DNA of 64,000 nucleotides from Desmodus rotundus. Its lineage: Eukaryota; Chordata; Mammalia; Chiroptera; Phyllostomidae. The notes under the pieces are model-generated. The model saw only the letters and a program-made list of their open reading frames with translations. It was not told the origin of the DNA and did no database searches. This document shows, in pieces, positions 1 through 10,075 of the stretch. The translations under genes and the position numbers were made by a program. Position 1 is the first letter of the stretch. Every line of letters begins with the position of its first letter. The stretch spans positions 54,184,022 through 54,248,021 of the forward strand of contig NC_071396.1 of NCBI RefSeq assembly GCF_022682495.2. Direction: 5' to 3'.

Positions 1-391
1 ACCCTAAATGAATGGCTGAATGAATGAATGCATGGCTACACCTCACTGTCATCCATCTTTTTAAATTTGAAGGTGATTCTATTTATAGCTATTGTGTGAT
101 GTGGGTGAAAAACACTTGACATTGGAGAGTTGTGAAGACATAGTTTTACCAAGCTATTAAACTCTGCATTCTATACAATTGTGTGTATTATTCTTTAGTT
201 GCTTAATTCATTTTCTCTACTCTGAAAGTGTATATACTTGAAGGTCAAGACCCAAGTCTCATATAAAACTGCACTTCTATCCCCAGAGCATCCAGCAAAT
301 GCTGGAAAAATAATAAGCAGATGTATGGCAGCCTTGAGGAGTTTTGCAGTTAAACAGACTTTTATAGTTACACTACCAGTGATTTTCATAT
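1..391. other. Unassigned sequence at the window edge
   Basis: AT-rich intergenic-type sequence. The first 30 bases contain short TGAA repeats of the kind found at the 3' ends of L2 and MIR copies, but too little is visible to assign them. No open frame above 75 codons has recognisable protein content. Confidence 0.5.
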
Positions 392-532
392 CTTACTCTT
401 GTGTCCTCAACAGCAAAATAGGAACAACAACCAGGACACAGCTCACAGAGTTGATGTAAAGCTCAAGTGAGATAACATATATAACCATTTATCAGTGCCA
501 GGCACATAACATTCCATGCATGGTAGCTAAAG
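392..532 (+). repeat. MIR SINE fragment
   Basis: The 3' half of a mammal-wide MIR element is recognisable from the run of landmarks 'cctcaacagcaaaatagga', 'gagataacatatataa' and 'cagtgccaggcacataac' in the expected order. Strongly diverged. Confidence 0.7.
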
Positions 533-782
533 ATTAAAATATGTTTAAATCTGTTTATTGCTACTGCTGCATTTAGTTTGTCACTGTTTACAATGATGAC
601 ACTCTTTTCTTCTTGATACATTGAATGTAAGGAACATTTCCTTTCCCGGTCTGCCTCAGCAGCAGAGCTTCCTGACCTCAATGCTGCTCTTCTGCAGGAC
701 CCTGTTAGTCTGTGTGTTCCCTCTGGGAAGGCTGGCGAGGGCTCCGAATCTCAGGGGCTGACTTGGGTGTGCACAGCTCCAT

Positions 783-797
783 GCTGCCCTCTGGTGG
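783..797 (-). promoter_or_regulatory. Candidate CTCF-binding motif
   Basis: On the minus strand the bases read CCACCAGAGGGCAGC, which satisfies every position of the core CTCF consensus CCASYAGRKGGCRSY. The surrounding 300 bp are GC-richer than their neighbours and contain no recognised repeat, so the site does not come from a recognisable SINE. Motif identity is seen directly; occupancy is inferred. It is the only full match I noticed by eye, although the window was not scanned with a matrix. Confidence 0.6.
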
Positions 798-1261
798 TGG
801 TATTGTGGTCTGCCCCTCCCTGCACTGACTTTCCCAGTGTAGATATGACGGTGCTATAGACATAGCACCGATAAGGAGATTCCCTGGAGACCACAGGGTA
901 GTGGTGAGGGTTGCACTGTACCCCTTGTTTTGTTTGGCACAGTTCCTCTTGTCGCCATGTTCCTATCCCCAACCATTGCATGGCTATTAGGAAGAAGATG
1001 CAGTCTGCACCAACGAGAAACTCGGCATCTTCAAGGGTTATAAGATCCTGGAGCTCAGGTGAGGTAGTTCCAAGACTCTAAGAGGGCCAGTATCTAGCCA
1101 ACAATCACACAGCTAAACTATGACTGGCTTCCTGAGTTCTTTATGATAGGCACCTACCAGATCATTTTCCTTTCCCAAGGAAGGTCAAGGTGCCCGCCAT
1201 AAACAGCAACCTCCTCTAGGAAGACTTATGCATTGCCACAGCTGAAGTTAACCTAGATGGC
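798..1261. other. Unassigned sequence with a short perfect hairpin
   Basis: Includes a 9-bp perfect inverted repeat with a 4-base loop at 849-870 (arm CGGTGCTAT). A weak antisense MIR trace ('aatcacacagctaaac') lies around 1100. No gene is seen. Confidence 0.4.
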
Positions 1262-1965
1262 CATTTTCATTTCTTCCCTTTCCCTCATCCTTCACATCCA
1301 ATTAATAAGCAGACCCTTTGTTTTCCTATATTATATATATATGTCTACTCTTCATTCAATGTCTCGCTTTCTTGCATAATCACAGTTATTTCCTAAAGGC
1401 TCTTTCTGCTTTCACTCTCCTTCTCTTTCACAACCCTTCTTCCTCCTGGCAGCCAGAATGAGTGGCTGTCAGATAACAGGTCAGTCCTATTTAAAACCCT
1501 TCTCTCTGCACTTAAAATAAGCCAACCCTTCACCATGGTCTACACGTCCCTGTGTGACTCCAATCGCATCGCCCACTTGGTTCTCCACATTCCACCCAGC
1601 CTGATCCCTCTCCTATGCCTCCAAGGCCAGCCTTTGCCTTTGCACTAGTCATTTTCTCTGCCTGGAGTACTCTTCCCTGTGCTCGCTTTGTGGTTGGCTC
1701 TTCTTCCTTCATCTCAGCCTAGATGCGACCCCGTAGATAGGCCCGCAATAACCACCCTGCCTAACATAGCCTCTCTCCCACTCTTCTTTCCTCATTATTC
1801 TTGATCGTGTCTCCCTATTAGTTTTCACATAACAGTAATTACTCTTTGTAATTATCCTCTTTCTTGTTTAATGAATGTCCCCCATTAGAATATAACTTCC
1901 AGGAGGACAGAGATTTTATTTTCACATTGCTGTATTCTCAGTGTGTGGTACATAAGAGATGCTCA
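1262..1965 (+). repeat. L2 LINE, 3' portion, about 0.7 kb
   Basis: Sense-strand landmarks of the L2 3' region occur in the correct order: 'tcatccttcacatccaat', 'tttaaaacccttctctctg', the 'cctttgcctttgcact' block, the 'gcctggagtactcttccc' block, then the terminal 'gtgtgtggtacataagag'. The order and length support one continuous but diverged copy. Old LINE without coding capacity. Confidence 0.75.
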
Positions 1966-1984
1966 AAAAAAAGTGTGGAATCTT

Positions 1985-2258
1985 AAAAAAGAATAAACAA
2001 ACAAAACAAAACAAAAAAGACACATAGAAACAAAGCCCAAAAGGATGGTTACCGGAAGAGAGGGGATGGGAGGATAGGTGAAAAAGGTGAAGGGGAATAT
2101 AGTCAACAATAATGTGACACATTTGCACAGTGACAAATGATTACTGGAATTAGTGGGGTGATCCCATTTAAGGCATAAAAATGTCAAATCACTATATTAT
2201 ACAGCTGAAACTAATAAACTAATACAATACTGTATACCAAATGATACTTAAATGATAA
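1985..2258 (+). repeat. L1 3' UTR end
   Basis: Shows the typical end of a mammalian L1: 'ggatggttacc', 'gaatatagtcaacaataatg', 'gtgatcccattt', 'atgtcaaatcactatatt' and 'ctgaaactaata'. It lacks an ordinary poly(A) tail and runs straight into a GGAA array, which probably grew from the tail. Compare the related L1 tail at 23385-23640. Confidence 0.75.
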
Positions 2259-2380
2259 AGGAAGGAAGGAAGGAAGGAAGAAAGGAAGGAAGGAAGGAAG
2301 GAAGGAAGGAAGGAAGGAAGGAAGGAAGGAAGGAAGGAAAGGAAGGAAGAAAGAGAGGGAGAGGGAGAGGGAGAGAAAGA
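2259..2380 (+). repeat. (GGAA)n microsatellite grading into GAGA
   Basis: About 80 bp of nearly pure GGAA units followed by a GGGAGA-rich stretch, placed at the 3' end of an L1 copy. The GGAA core is the ETS-family recognition sequence, so long arrays can act as ETS or ETS-fusion response elements in other mammals; any activity here is speculation. Long antisense open frames across it are low-complexity artefacts. Confidence 0.95.
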
Positions 2381-4049
2381 GTGAGCTTGTCACTAGGAAG
2401 AACAGCATTTTATACCTTATGGCATTGACAAACTTTCTACAACCCTCTGTTGCTCCCTGTGACTGAGTGAATGAGCATGGATAGGGGGTCTCCTCCTCCC
2501 CACAGCATGCCCTGTGTGGGTGTTTATGAAATGGGTAGACCAAATTGTACATATGTATCCAAAATCACATTTCTTCTTCCATGTAACTTACAATAACTAG
2601 TGAATTTGTATTCTTTCTCTTATTCATCGCCGTAAGCCATAGTAACAGGATTTGATAGTACTAAATGTCATCCCCATTACAGTAATACAAACTTGATATC
2701 ATGTTTATTTGGTAATGGTTTCTCCCTGAAACTAGACATTCAGGAATTATTTCCAAGAAAAATAATTGAATAGAGAAAGAGACTGCAGTTGCCATTAAAA
2801 TTAAAACCAGAAATCATTTTGTGTGTGTAATTCTTCTCTGGTTCCACCTCCAGCAGTGGTTGGAAACAGGTCCTTAAGGGTGAGTAATAGGGATGAATGT
2901 CACAAGAGTCAGATATAATGAACCAATATCTTTCAGAGAGGAGAAAAAAAACAAGCACCCCGGTAAGGAAATATGCAGACGCACACTGACACGTACACAC
3001 AGCATCATGTCTCCTTTTGACTCAGCGACAATAACCTGATTGCACAAGAGTGAAATTTCAGGCAGATCTGGCCCTCGCTGTACAAGGTGCTGAATCACCT
3101 GCCTGGGGGAAGCTGCAGACATTTAGCACTTTCAAAGACAACAGCGAGCTAATGGAATTACAGTCTGGCTCATGGAGCGCAGATTACCTGGTGATGCCAG
3201 CCCCTGCAAGCCTGCCTCCACACTGACTCTCCTGCACCATTTCCCCTGTACCTGTTCATCCTGCTCTGTGGTGTATGAAAACTGGAGAGAAGGTGCACCC
3301 AGAAGGGAAGGAGTGGGAACTGACTGTCTCCTAGATCTGCTCATCTGTTCCTTGTATTTGGACAGCTAATTACACTAGGGTGTCATCCCCTGGGTCTTAG
3401 GTTCCGTTCAGAATAAACAACGTTCAGGTTGGCTTTGAGGACCATCATATACTTTATTTTTTGGCCTTCAAATAATTTTTACCTTTTCATTTAAAGATCT
3501 GTTGTTCACTATGTGAGAAATACATGCTTTCTGCTTCTAGGTTTGAATGCTTTAGGAAAACCTGTTTTAAGCATACATTTGGGAGGAGGATGAACAACAA
3601 TGAAAAGGCAAGGTTGGTAATCACCTGATCTAACATGATGACTAATTCTTATTAAGAATTTGGAAGAATTTTTATCAAAAGACACATCAGGCAGGCCCGA
3701 GATGTTTGTTCAGGTGACCTGACTTTCCTCTTCAAGAATAATGGGAGATAGAAACTTTATTTGCTGTGGCCTATTTGCTGAAGGGACAAATTAAGGAAGT
3801 AAGATGGGGTTCAGTTTCAGAAGGCAAAGCTCTAAGAGGACTTCAGTTGATGAATGAAACTCATGAGCTCTGGCCTCAGCAGACCTCAGAGAACAGTCAG
3901 ATGGGTCGATAAGCTCAGAAGAGCACCCATTTATCAATGAGATTTCCTTCTAAGGTACATTTCACACAACAGCTTTGCCAATGCCTTTACCCCACAGCTC
4001 AACAATCTGCACCAGAGAGGGTTTCAGCAAAAGTCATGAATAACCTGTA
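2381..4049. other. Unassigned, largely unique sequence
   Basis: No repeat family or gene could be assigned. The segment around 3000-3370 is comparatively GC-rich and low in repeats, but open frames there overlap on both strands without conserved protein features. Confidence 0.4.
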
Positions 4050-4080
4050 TAAAAAAACAAAACAAAACAAAACAAAACAC
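4050..4080 (+). repeat. (AAAAC)n simple repeat
   Basis: About five AAAAC units preceded by a short A run. It may be an old SINE tail, but the sequence before it is not recognisable. Confidence 0.9.
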
Positions 4081-4300
4081 TAAGTAGTGGAAAGAGCAGT
4101 GTGTGCTGGAGTCAGATTTCTTAGAGTCCAAACACTCCTCCATCATGACTACCTTGTAACTTCGGAGAAATTCTTTAATCTGGCTAAGACTCCACTTTCT
4201 TTGTTATAAAATGTGGATAAATAATTTCTGCCCAACCCATCTCTCTGTCTGAGTAGTTGAGAAGTTCAAGTAAAAATGAGAGCTGTTTGAAAATGGTAAA
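4081..4300 (+). repeat. MIR SINE
   Basis: MIR landmarks in sense order: 'gtagtggaaagagcagtg', the 'gctggagtcagatttctt' block, 'aattctttaatctggcta' and 'ataaaatgtggataaata'. Followed by roughly 400 bp of unassigned sequence to 4711, which includes a weak MIR trace near 4660-4700. Confidence 0.7.
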
Positions 4301-4711
4301 AAACAACACTGAAAACTGTAAGATGTGATGAGTGTGGTGGTGACGATGTTGATGAGTGCCTGGCTGCTGGTGGGAGTACGGAGCTGTGGGTGTCTAGGGC
4401 CGGGGGTACTCAAGTCTGCCCAAAACCACACAAAGGAATAGACAGAGAGCCAGATACCTCATGACCCTGGGGAACAGGCAAGGGGCTTTGGCCTCAGGTA
4501 CAATGCTTAGTAGGTATACAGCCCAAAGGGAACAAGGGTCATCCAAGTGTCAACACAGCCGCCATGACTTGTGCAGGAAGTGACAGCAGGGAGATGACTT
4601 AGCCCTCAGAGTGCACTGGGTGAAAGGTAGTGAGAGACACAGACAGGTGCATGAGAACCTCAAGTCTACTCCTGATTACTTCTGTGGCCTTAAACAGGTA
4701 GTGTCACCTTT

Positions 4712-6215
4712 AAAAAAATTTTTTTTCAATTAACATACAGTGAAATTTCCTTGTTGGTGTACAGTTCTATGAATTTTGACACACACCTGGATTCAGGAAA
4801 CCACCGATACAATTAGGAGAGGGGACGATTACATCACCACATAAACTTCACACACTTGCCCTTTGTAGTCACACCCTCCCACCACCCATGTTCCATGGTG
4901 ACCACTCAGCTGTTCTCCACTGCTAGAATTTTGTCTTTTCAAAAATGTCAGAGTCATGGAACTGAAGAGTACGTAACCTTTGAAACTGGTGTATTTCACC
5001 CAGCATATTGCCTTTGCAAGTCTCAAAGTTGTTGCCTATGCTAATAGCAGTCCTTTCAAATACTGCCACTTTTAAATACTCCCATTGTATGAGTGTGCCA
5101 ACATTTCTTTAGCCATTTATCTGTTGGAGAGCATTTTGGTTGTTTCAGTTTTTGGCAATTATAAATGAGCTGCTATAAAAACATTTACGCATAGGTTTCT
5201 AGGTGGACATATGTTCTCATTTCTGTAGATCAGGGGACAGTCACATTTTTCTGTATAGCTTTATGGGCCATGTAGTCTCTGTCACAACTAATGTGAAAGC
5301 AGCCATAGACAGTAAGTAAAAGAATGAGTATGGCTGTGTTCCAATAAAACTTTATTTACAAAAGTAAGCAGTGTGCTTGACTTGGCCTGCTGGCCATAGT
5401 TTGCTGCACCCTGCTCTGTTATAAATACTCAGGAGTGGGATTTCTGGCTCATATGATGAGTGTATTTTTGACTTTGTAATAAGGTGCCAAACTATTTTTC
5501 AGAATGCTATTTTGTGTTACCATTGGCAATGTGTGAGAGTTCTAGTTGTTCCACATCCCTACCAGCAGTTAGCATTGTCAACGTCTTAAAATTTAGCGCT
5601 TCTAATAGGTGGGCAGAGGTATCGCATAATGGCGTTAATTTGCATTTCCCTACTGGTCGGTGATATTCCACATCTTTTCACGTGCATAATGGCCATCCAT
5701 ATGTTCTCTTTGCTGAAGTGCCTGATTAAGACTTTTGCCCACTTTTAATTGGGTAGGTGGTTTTCTTACTGTTGAATTGAGAGATTTATTTACATATTTG
5801 AACATAAGTCCTTTTTGCATAATTTTCTCGCAAATATTTTCTCTCAGTCTGTGTCTTGTCTTTCCATTCTCTTAACAGCGTATTTTGCAAATAAAAATTT
5901 CTAATTTTGATGATGAACTCCACAAGTTTTCTTTTATGGATTTTTTTTTGGTGTGATTTATAAGATCTCTCTGCCTTACCCAAGATCATAAAGATTTTCT
6001 CAAATGTTTCCTTCTGAACGTTCTATAGCTCTACATTTTCCATTTAGATCTATGTAAATGGATCTATGTTAAGTTTTTCATAGAAAGTGTAAGGTTTAGG
6101 TTCAGGTTTATTCATACACACACACACACACATTAGCACCATTTGTTGAAAAAAACCCTATTTTTCCATTTACTTGCCTTTGCATCTTTGGCAAAAATAA
6201 ACTGGCCAATTGCAA
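4712..6215 (-). repeat. Old L1M element, 3' part, antisense, with hAT insert
   Basis: The plus strand reads as the reverse complement of L1 ORF2 end plus 3' UTR. The L1 3' end lies at the left ('aattaacatacagtgaaat'). Landmarks follow: 'tatttcacccagcatat', 'tttagccatttatctgtt', 'ggcaattataaatgagctgc', 'catatgttctcatttct', the 'gaggtatcgcataatggcg' block and 'cattcttttcacgtg'-type sequence. The copy is broken by the hAT element at 5231-5413 and continues in register at 'aaatactcaggagtggga'. A short (CA)n lies at 6116-6132. Full of stops, so a dead copy. Confidence 0.8.
5231..5413 (-). mobile_element. hAT-type non-autonomous DNA transposon inside the L1M
   Basis: Ends are 'caggggacag...' and '...gcaccctg', close to the CAGGGG/CCCCTG termini of mammalian hAT MITEs. 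Internal landmarks are 'gcagccatagacagtaa', 'tggctgtgttccaataaaac' and 'ggcctgctggccatagtttg', which match a very common mammalian hAT MER element read in antisense. The exact MER name is uncertain. It cleanly interrupts the L1M sequence, so it inserted after that L1; an 8-bp target duplication is not clear. Confidence 0.75.
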
Positions 6216-6231
6216 TGTAGTATCCTGAATT

Positions 6232-6470
6232 AGATTCTGAGACACAGAAAGGATATTAGTGGAAAAACTGTGATGAAATCAAATGAAGTCTAGACTTTGG
6301 TTAATAGCGTTATACCAATGTTAATTTTTCAGTTGTGCAAAATGTACCATGGAAATATAAGATGTTAACATTAGGGAAGCCTGAAAAAGGCATATGTGAG
6401 AACTCTGTATTGCCTTTGCAACTTTTCTATAAATCTGTAATTACTTCAAAGCAAGAAGTTTATTCAAACA
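6232..6470 (+). repeat. L1M 3' end, sense orientation
   Basis: Contains 'aaaggatattagtgg', 'taccaatgttaatttttcag', 'ataagatgttaacattaggg', 'gaactctgtattgcctttgc' and 'ctataaatctgtaattac', the typical order of an L1M 3' UTR. It sits immediately next to, and in opposite orientation to, the L1M at 4712-6215, giving a back-to-back pair. Confidence 0.75.
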
Positions 6471-6604
6471 ATAAATTGGCCATATTTGTGTGGGTTCTCT
6501 GTTCTGTTTTAATGATCTACGTGCCTGTCCCTTCACCAATAACCCCGCTATATTGATTACTGTGGTGGCTTCACTGTTACTGAAAAATTTACAAACTTTC
6601 TTTT

Positions 6605-6762
6605 GTTTGTGGGTGTCCCCTGCAGACTAGGAGCTCTGCAAGGGCAGCCACTCAGGCAGAAGTTCAGTTCTTGTTTACTACCGAGTCCCCAGGAGCATGT
6701 CTGGTATATGGCCAGCACTGAATAAATTCCTCTGTGAAATAAATTAAGGAATGAATCTTAGT
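6605..6762 (+). repeat. L2 LINE 3' end
   Basis: Landmarks 'ctaggagctctgcaagggca', 'gttcttgtttactaccgag', 'catgtctggtatatggcc' and 'actgaataaattcc' match the last ~150 bp of L2. The following stretch to 7149 is unassigned except for a MIR/L2-like tail near 7020-7085. Confidence 0.65.
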
Positions 6763-7149
6763 GATGGACTGAATGAAGCTCCTCTGAATCTGTGAATCTG
6801 AAAGCCAATTAAATATGGGTGGCCGAGTAAACCCTCAGGAAAGGGGGGAATCTGTACCTGTGAGTTATGCTGGGGTTAATTCACTACTTCTCACCCATTC
6901 TCTGATCCTCTCACTCAGTCCCTTCCCCCCTGTCATCTTTTCTATCCCATGGGGTTTGTAATGTCACTACTGAGGAGTTCCAGGTCAGATTATGACAAGA
7001 ACTTAACATGCCCATCTGGGAGATGCTACAGGTAAAGCTCTTAGCCCAGAGTCCAGAACGTGGCACATGTTCAGCAAGTGCTAGCCTTAACTATTACGTT
7101 TAATCATTAAAAAAAACAGGTTGGAATATTTTATTTGACCCCCAAATTA

Positions 7150-7288
7150 TTTTATTTATTCATTCATAAAATATTTATCCATGAAATATTTGATAGGATT
7201 TATAGCCCTTACATTTTTCTAGGAGCTGCAGACAGAGCAGAGAATGGGGCACATATGATCTTGCCCTCAAGAGTAAACTTTTTTTTTT
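7150..7288 (-). repeat. L2 LINE 3' end, antisense
   Basis: The opening 'ttatttattcattcataaaa' and the 'gagctgcagacagagca' and 'atcttgccctcaagagtaaa' blocks match the antisense L2 3' end (attcattcaacaaatattta... ccctgccctcatggagctta). It is terminated by the Ves SINE insertion at 7289. Confidence 0.6.
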
Positions 7289-7520
7289 GCCTCAGCTAGT
7301 GTGGTTCAATGGATTGAGTGCTGGCCTATAAACCAAAGGGTCACCGGTTAGATTCCCAGTCAGGTGACTTGCCTGGGTTGTGGGTAGGATCCCCAGTTGG
7401 GGGGGGGGGTGAGAGAGGCAACCACGCATTGATGTTTCCTCTCTCTCTTTTTCTCCCTCCCTTCCCCTCTCTCTAAAAATAAATAAATAAAATATTTTTA
7501 AAAAAATGAGTAAACTTTTT
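7271..7520 (+). mobile_element. Ves (bat tRNA-derived) SINE with target site duplication
   Basis: The body runs from about 7289 to 7507, flanked by the 13-bp direct repeat gagtaaacttttt at 7271-7283 and 7508-7520. It has the tRNA-like head ('tgtggttcaatggattgagt' as A box region, 'ggttagattcccagtcagg' as B box region), a G run in the middle, the 'gcaaccacgcattgatgttt' block, a CT-rich tract and an A-rich end. Transcribed by RNA polymerase III and moved by L1 machinery in the family generally. The B box has GGTTAGATTCC, one change from the ideal GGTTCGATTCC. Confidence 0.92.
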
Positions 7521-8229
7521 GAGTGAGTACCCCAACCAATTTGTTCCACCTGTCAAAACCTAATGCACTTGATAAACTTCAGTCCATAGGGGTTATGTAT
7601 TTTATTTAGAAGCAAAACTCACCTTTTTCTATTTTTAAAAAGGAAAAACCGTCCAGAGTCTGACGAGGTAGATCTGTGATAATTTTCATAGTTGCCATGA
7701 TTGGCTTATGACTTCCAGGGTGTGAGAGATCTGAGAGAGGAAAGGGCTGATTCTGGAAGGCCTGTTGAGGGGCCAAGGAGAAATGTGCGCAGGGGGCCTT
7801 CAGAACTCTCCCAGCTCCTGGAACTGATTGCTGGGCTTTTTGTTTGTTTGTTTCTCACTGCAGTAAAATGTGCAGAGGGATTCAGTAATTCACACATACA
7901 CACACCCCTACCAGTCATACTTCCTTAATGTAATTAATGACTTTAATTTTTATCACGTTTTCAGCTCTCAACCAAAAATGGTGGGGTGGGGGGAGGGATT
8001 TCAGTGAATCTCTTTCCACCTGGGGAAAAAATATTTTGAAGTCCCACCTTGAGTAGCTTAAGGTGATTCCCTTATTCAAAGATCCTTTCTCATTCTGCAT
8101 CAAATGAACTGTCCCTTACCTGGGGTGTTGCTTTCGTGTGTACATTCCTCCACCTCCATAATTTTCATTTAATAACTGGAAGAGGCTCCTCGGTCCCCTC
8201 CTCCAGATGGAATTAGGCAACAAGTAAGT
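7521..8229. other. Unassigned sequence
   Basis: No repeat or gene assigned. Contains a short TTTG repeat near 7838-7855 and a G-rich clump at 7980-7997 (GGGGTGGGGGGAGGG). Confidence 0.4.
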
Positions 8230-8560
8230 ACATCAGACCACTGCCTTGTGTTATCCCCATTGGCTAGGAAGAAATGGAATTATGTACTAAGCAGCTAATT
8301 AGACATTTTTTTCTTTAAATATTGAATACTTTGATCTCAGTTAAACTGCACCCTTAGATAATTAACAGCAAAACAATGAAGCAACTTTGTTGGCTGTTGA
8401 AAATAAACAGTTTCCCAGCAAAGCCAACTCATTACATATGGGGAACCATGATCTTTGAGACCAATTTCCTGCAAAGACTAATAAGACAAACTGCTTCTTC
8501 TGAATATCTGCCTCAGAGACCCATTTTATTCTGTTTACAGCGATAAGGTCTTCCCAGTGG
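8230..8560. other. AT-rich unique block with homeodomain-like sites
   Basis: Free of recognised repeats and dense in short motifs typical of mammalian conserved noncoding elements: 'gcagctaattagac' (TAATTA core), 'gataattaaca', 'caaaacaatgaagc' (SOX-like ACAATG) and 'acaaactgc'. This is inferred from texture only; no comparison with other species was possible. Confidence 0.3.
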
Positions 8561-9221
8561 AATATCCCTCTGATCCTGCATCCTCACAACAAACACGGCA
8601 AGCTGCCTTGTCTACATCTCCCCTGTGCACCAGATCAAAGCATTTGGCTTGTCTCACCGGCCCCAGCACTGGCAAATCCAATGAGGCTGGCCATTGTCAT
8701 GGGTGTTATACTTCACAAAATTTAAATAGAAATCACGTTATTTTTATGGAGGGGAGGAGTTTTTACAGACAAGCACAGTAATCTTGGTAGCACTGTGGTA
8801 ATATTAAGTAACAGTCTGCAGCATGATATCACCAGTTTTGTACACATTTATCTTCTTTACACCACCACAAGAGAAAAGCCAAACTTTAAATGCTAAATAG
8901 TACTTGGAAGTTTTAAATTCAACCTCCCTCATAGTCAGCCATTCTTTTGACTGGCTAATGTTTAGTTTACAAAATACATTGGTCAAACTCCCTCTTTTCA
9001 TTTGTAGGCATAGCCAGGGCAACCCTCCATTGGTCAGAGATGATGGATAATATTTGCTTTGGCATGACGATATTTACATCAGGTCCAGTCACAATTCTGG
9101 AAAACAAGTTAACTGGGAAGAGCGACCATGTATAGGACGAAGCTCCATTAAAAAAGAACAAAATCTGCTAAGTGCTAGGATTGGTGTGTAGGTAAAAAAA
9201 ATTGGCTAATCGGTTGGTTGA
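8561..9221. other. Unassigned sequence
   Basis: No recognised repeat or gene. Short open frames occur on both strands without protein features. Confidence 0.4.
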
Positions 9222-9350
9222 TTAGTTCATTAATTAATTCCTTCAACAATTACTTACTGAGCACGTTGTGTCAGGGACTTAGCCAGGTGCTGGTATGTGA
9301 TGGATGGGCAGCTAAAGGCTAACCCAAATAATAAATGACTGTATGCCTTG
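9222..9350 (-). repeat. L2 LINE 3' end, antisense
   Basis: Reads 'tcattaattaattccttcaa' then 'acttactgagcacgttgtgt' and 'agccaggtgctggtatgtga', the antisense form of the L2 3' terminus. Confidence 0.6.
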
Positions 9351-9429
9351 TGATAAAATCCCACATTTACTTCTATGGGCACTCAATTATTTGGCAGACA
9401 ACAACTGAACACCTGTGTTTATGTAGGAG

Positions 9430-9655
9430 AAAATAATGGCTAACAACCATTATGTGCTTGCTGTAGGTCTTACAGGTATTAATGTATTTAATCCTAATGC
9501 AAAATATCCACCTGTAAGGTATGTCTTTGATACCCATTTTGCACGAGAGGGAATGAGGTACAGTAATTTGCCTAAGGTCACACAACTAGTGAGTAGTGGC
9601 TCTAGGATTTGCACTTGGACTGTATGGTTCTGTAGCCCACCATACAATCAAATTG
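9430..9655 (-). repeat. MIR SINE, antisense
   Basis: Antisense MIR landmarks: 'ttacaggtattaatgtattt', 'taatcctaatgcaaaata', 'gatacccattttgcacga', 'taatttgcctaaggtcacac' and 'gtgagtagtggctctagga'. Open frames across it are repeat-derived. Confidence 0.75.
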
Positions 9656-9864
9656 TATTGCAGAGAAGGTTGAAAGCCAAGTTCCTGCTATAGAAGACCT
9701 TCATATACTAGACCTTCAAATGTTGGTCTAGAAGACTGACAAATACAAAAGAAGATATTTTCAGTCATGTGTACATAACTGTGGTTTGTAGCTTATTCAC
9801 CCTTTAAGGGGATGCATTGGAAGGTGTGGTCCGGTAGGACAGGGTAGGTCCTGTAAAGTTCCAC

Positions 9865-10075
9865 AGCAGTGATGACGGCACAGGCTTTGGACCCAAACAG
9901 CCATCAAATGATGCTCTGCCTTCCACCTGTCACGTTCACCTTTCTAAGTCTTATGTCCTCATCCGTAACACAGATGCGGGTACATGTCTACAGGGGGCTA
10001 TTTTGAAGATCAAGTAGAATAACATCTGTAAAGCCTGGTATACAGTAAGTGCTCAGTAAATGGATCCTAGTAGTT
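9865..10075 (+). repeat. MIR SINE
   Basis: Contains 'tttctaagtcttatgtcctc', 'aagatcaagtagaataacat', 'gtaaagcctggtatacag' and 'taagtgctcagtaaatgga', the sense 3' half of MIR. Confidence 0.75.

Noticed and set aside
849..870. Short perfect hairpin as a terminator or regulatory RNA
   Set aside because: A 9-bp stem is not unusual by chance at this scale and there is no T run or transcript context in a mammalian genome.
2211..2552. Antisense 113-codon frame with FLPS-type repeats
   Set aside because: It is the translation of the GGAA/GAGA microsatellite.
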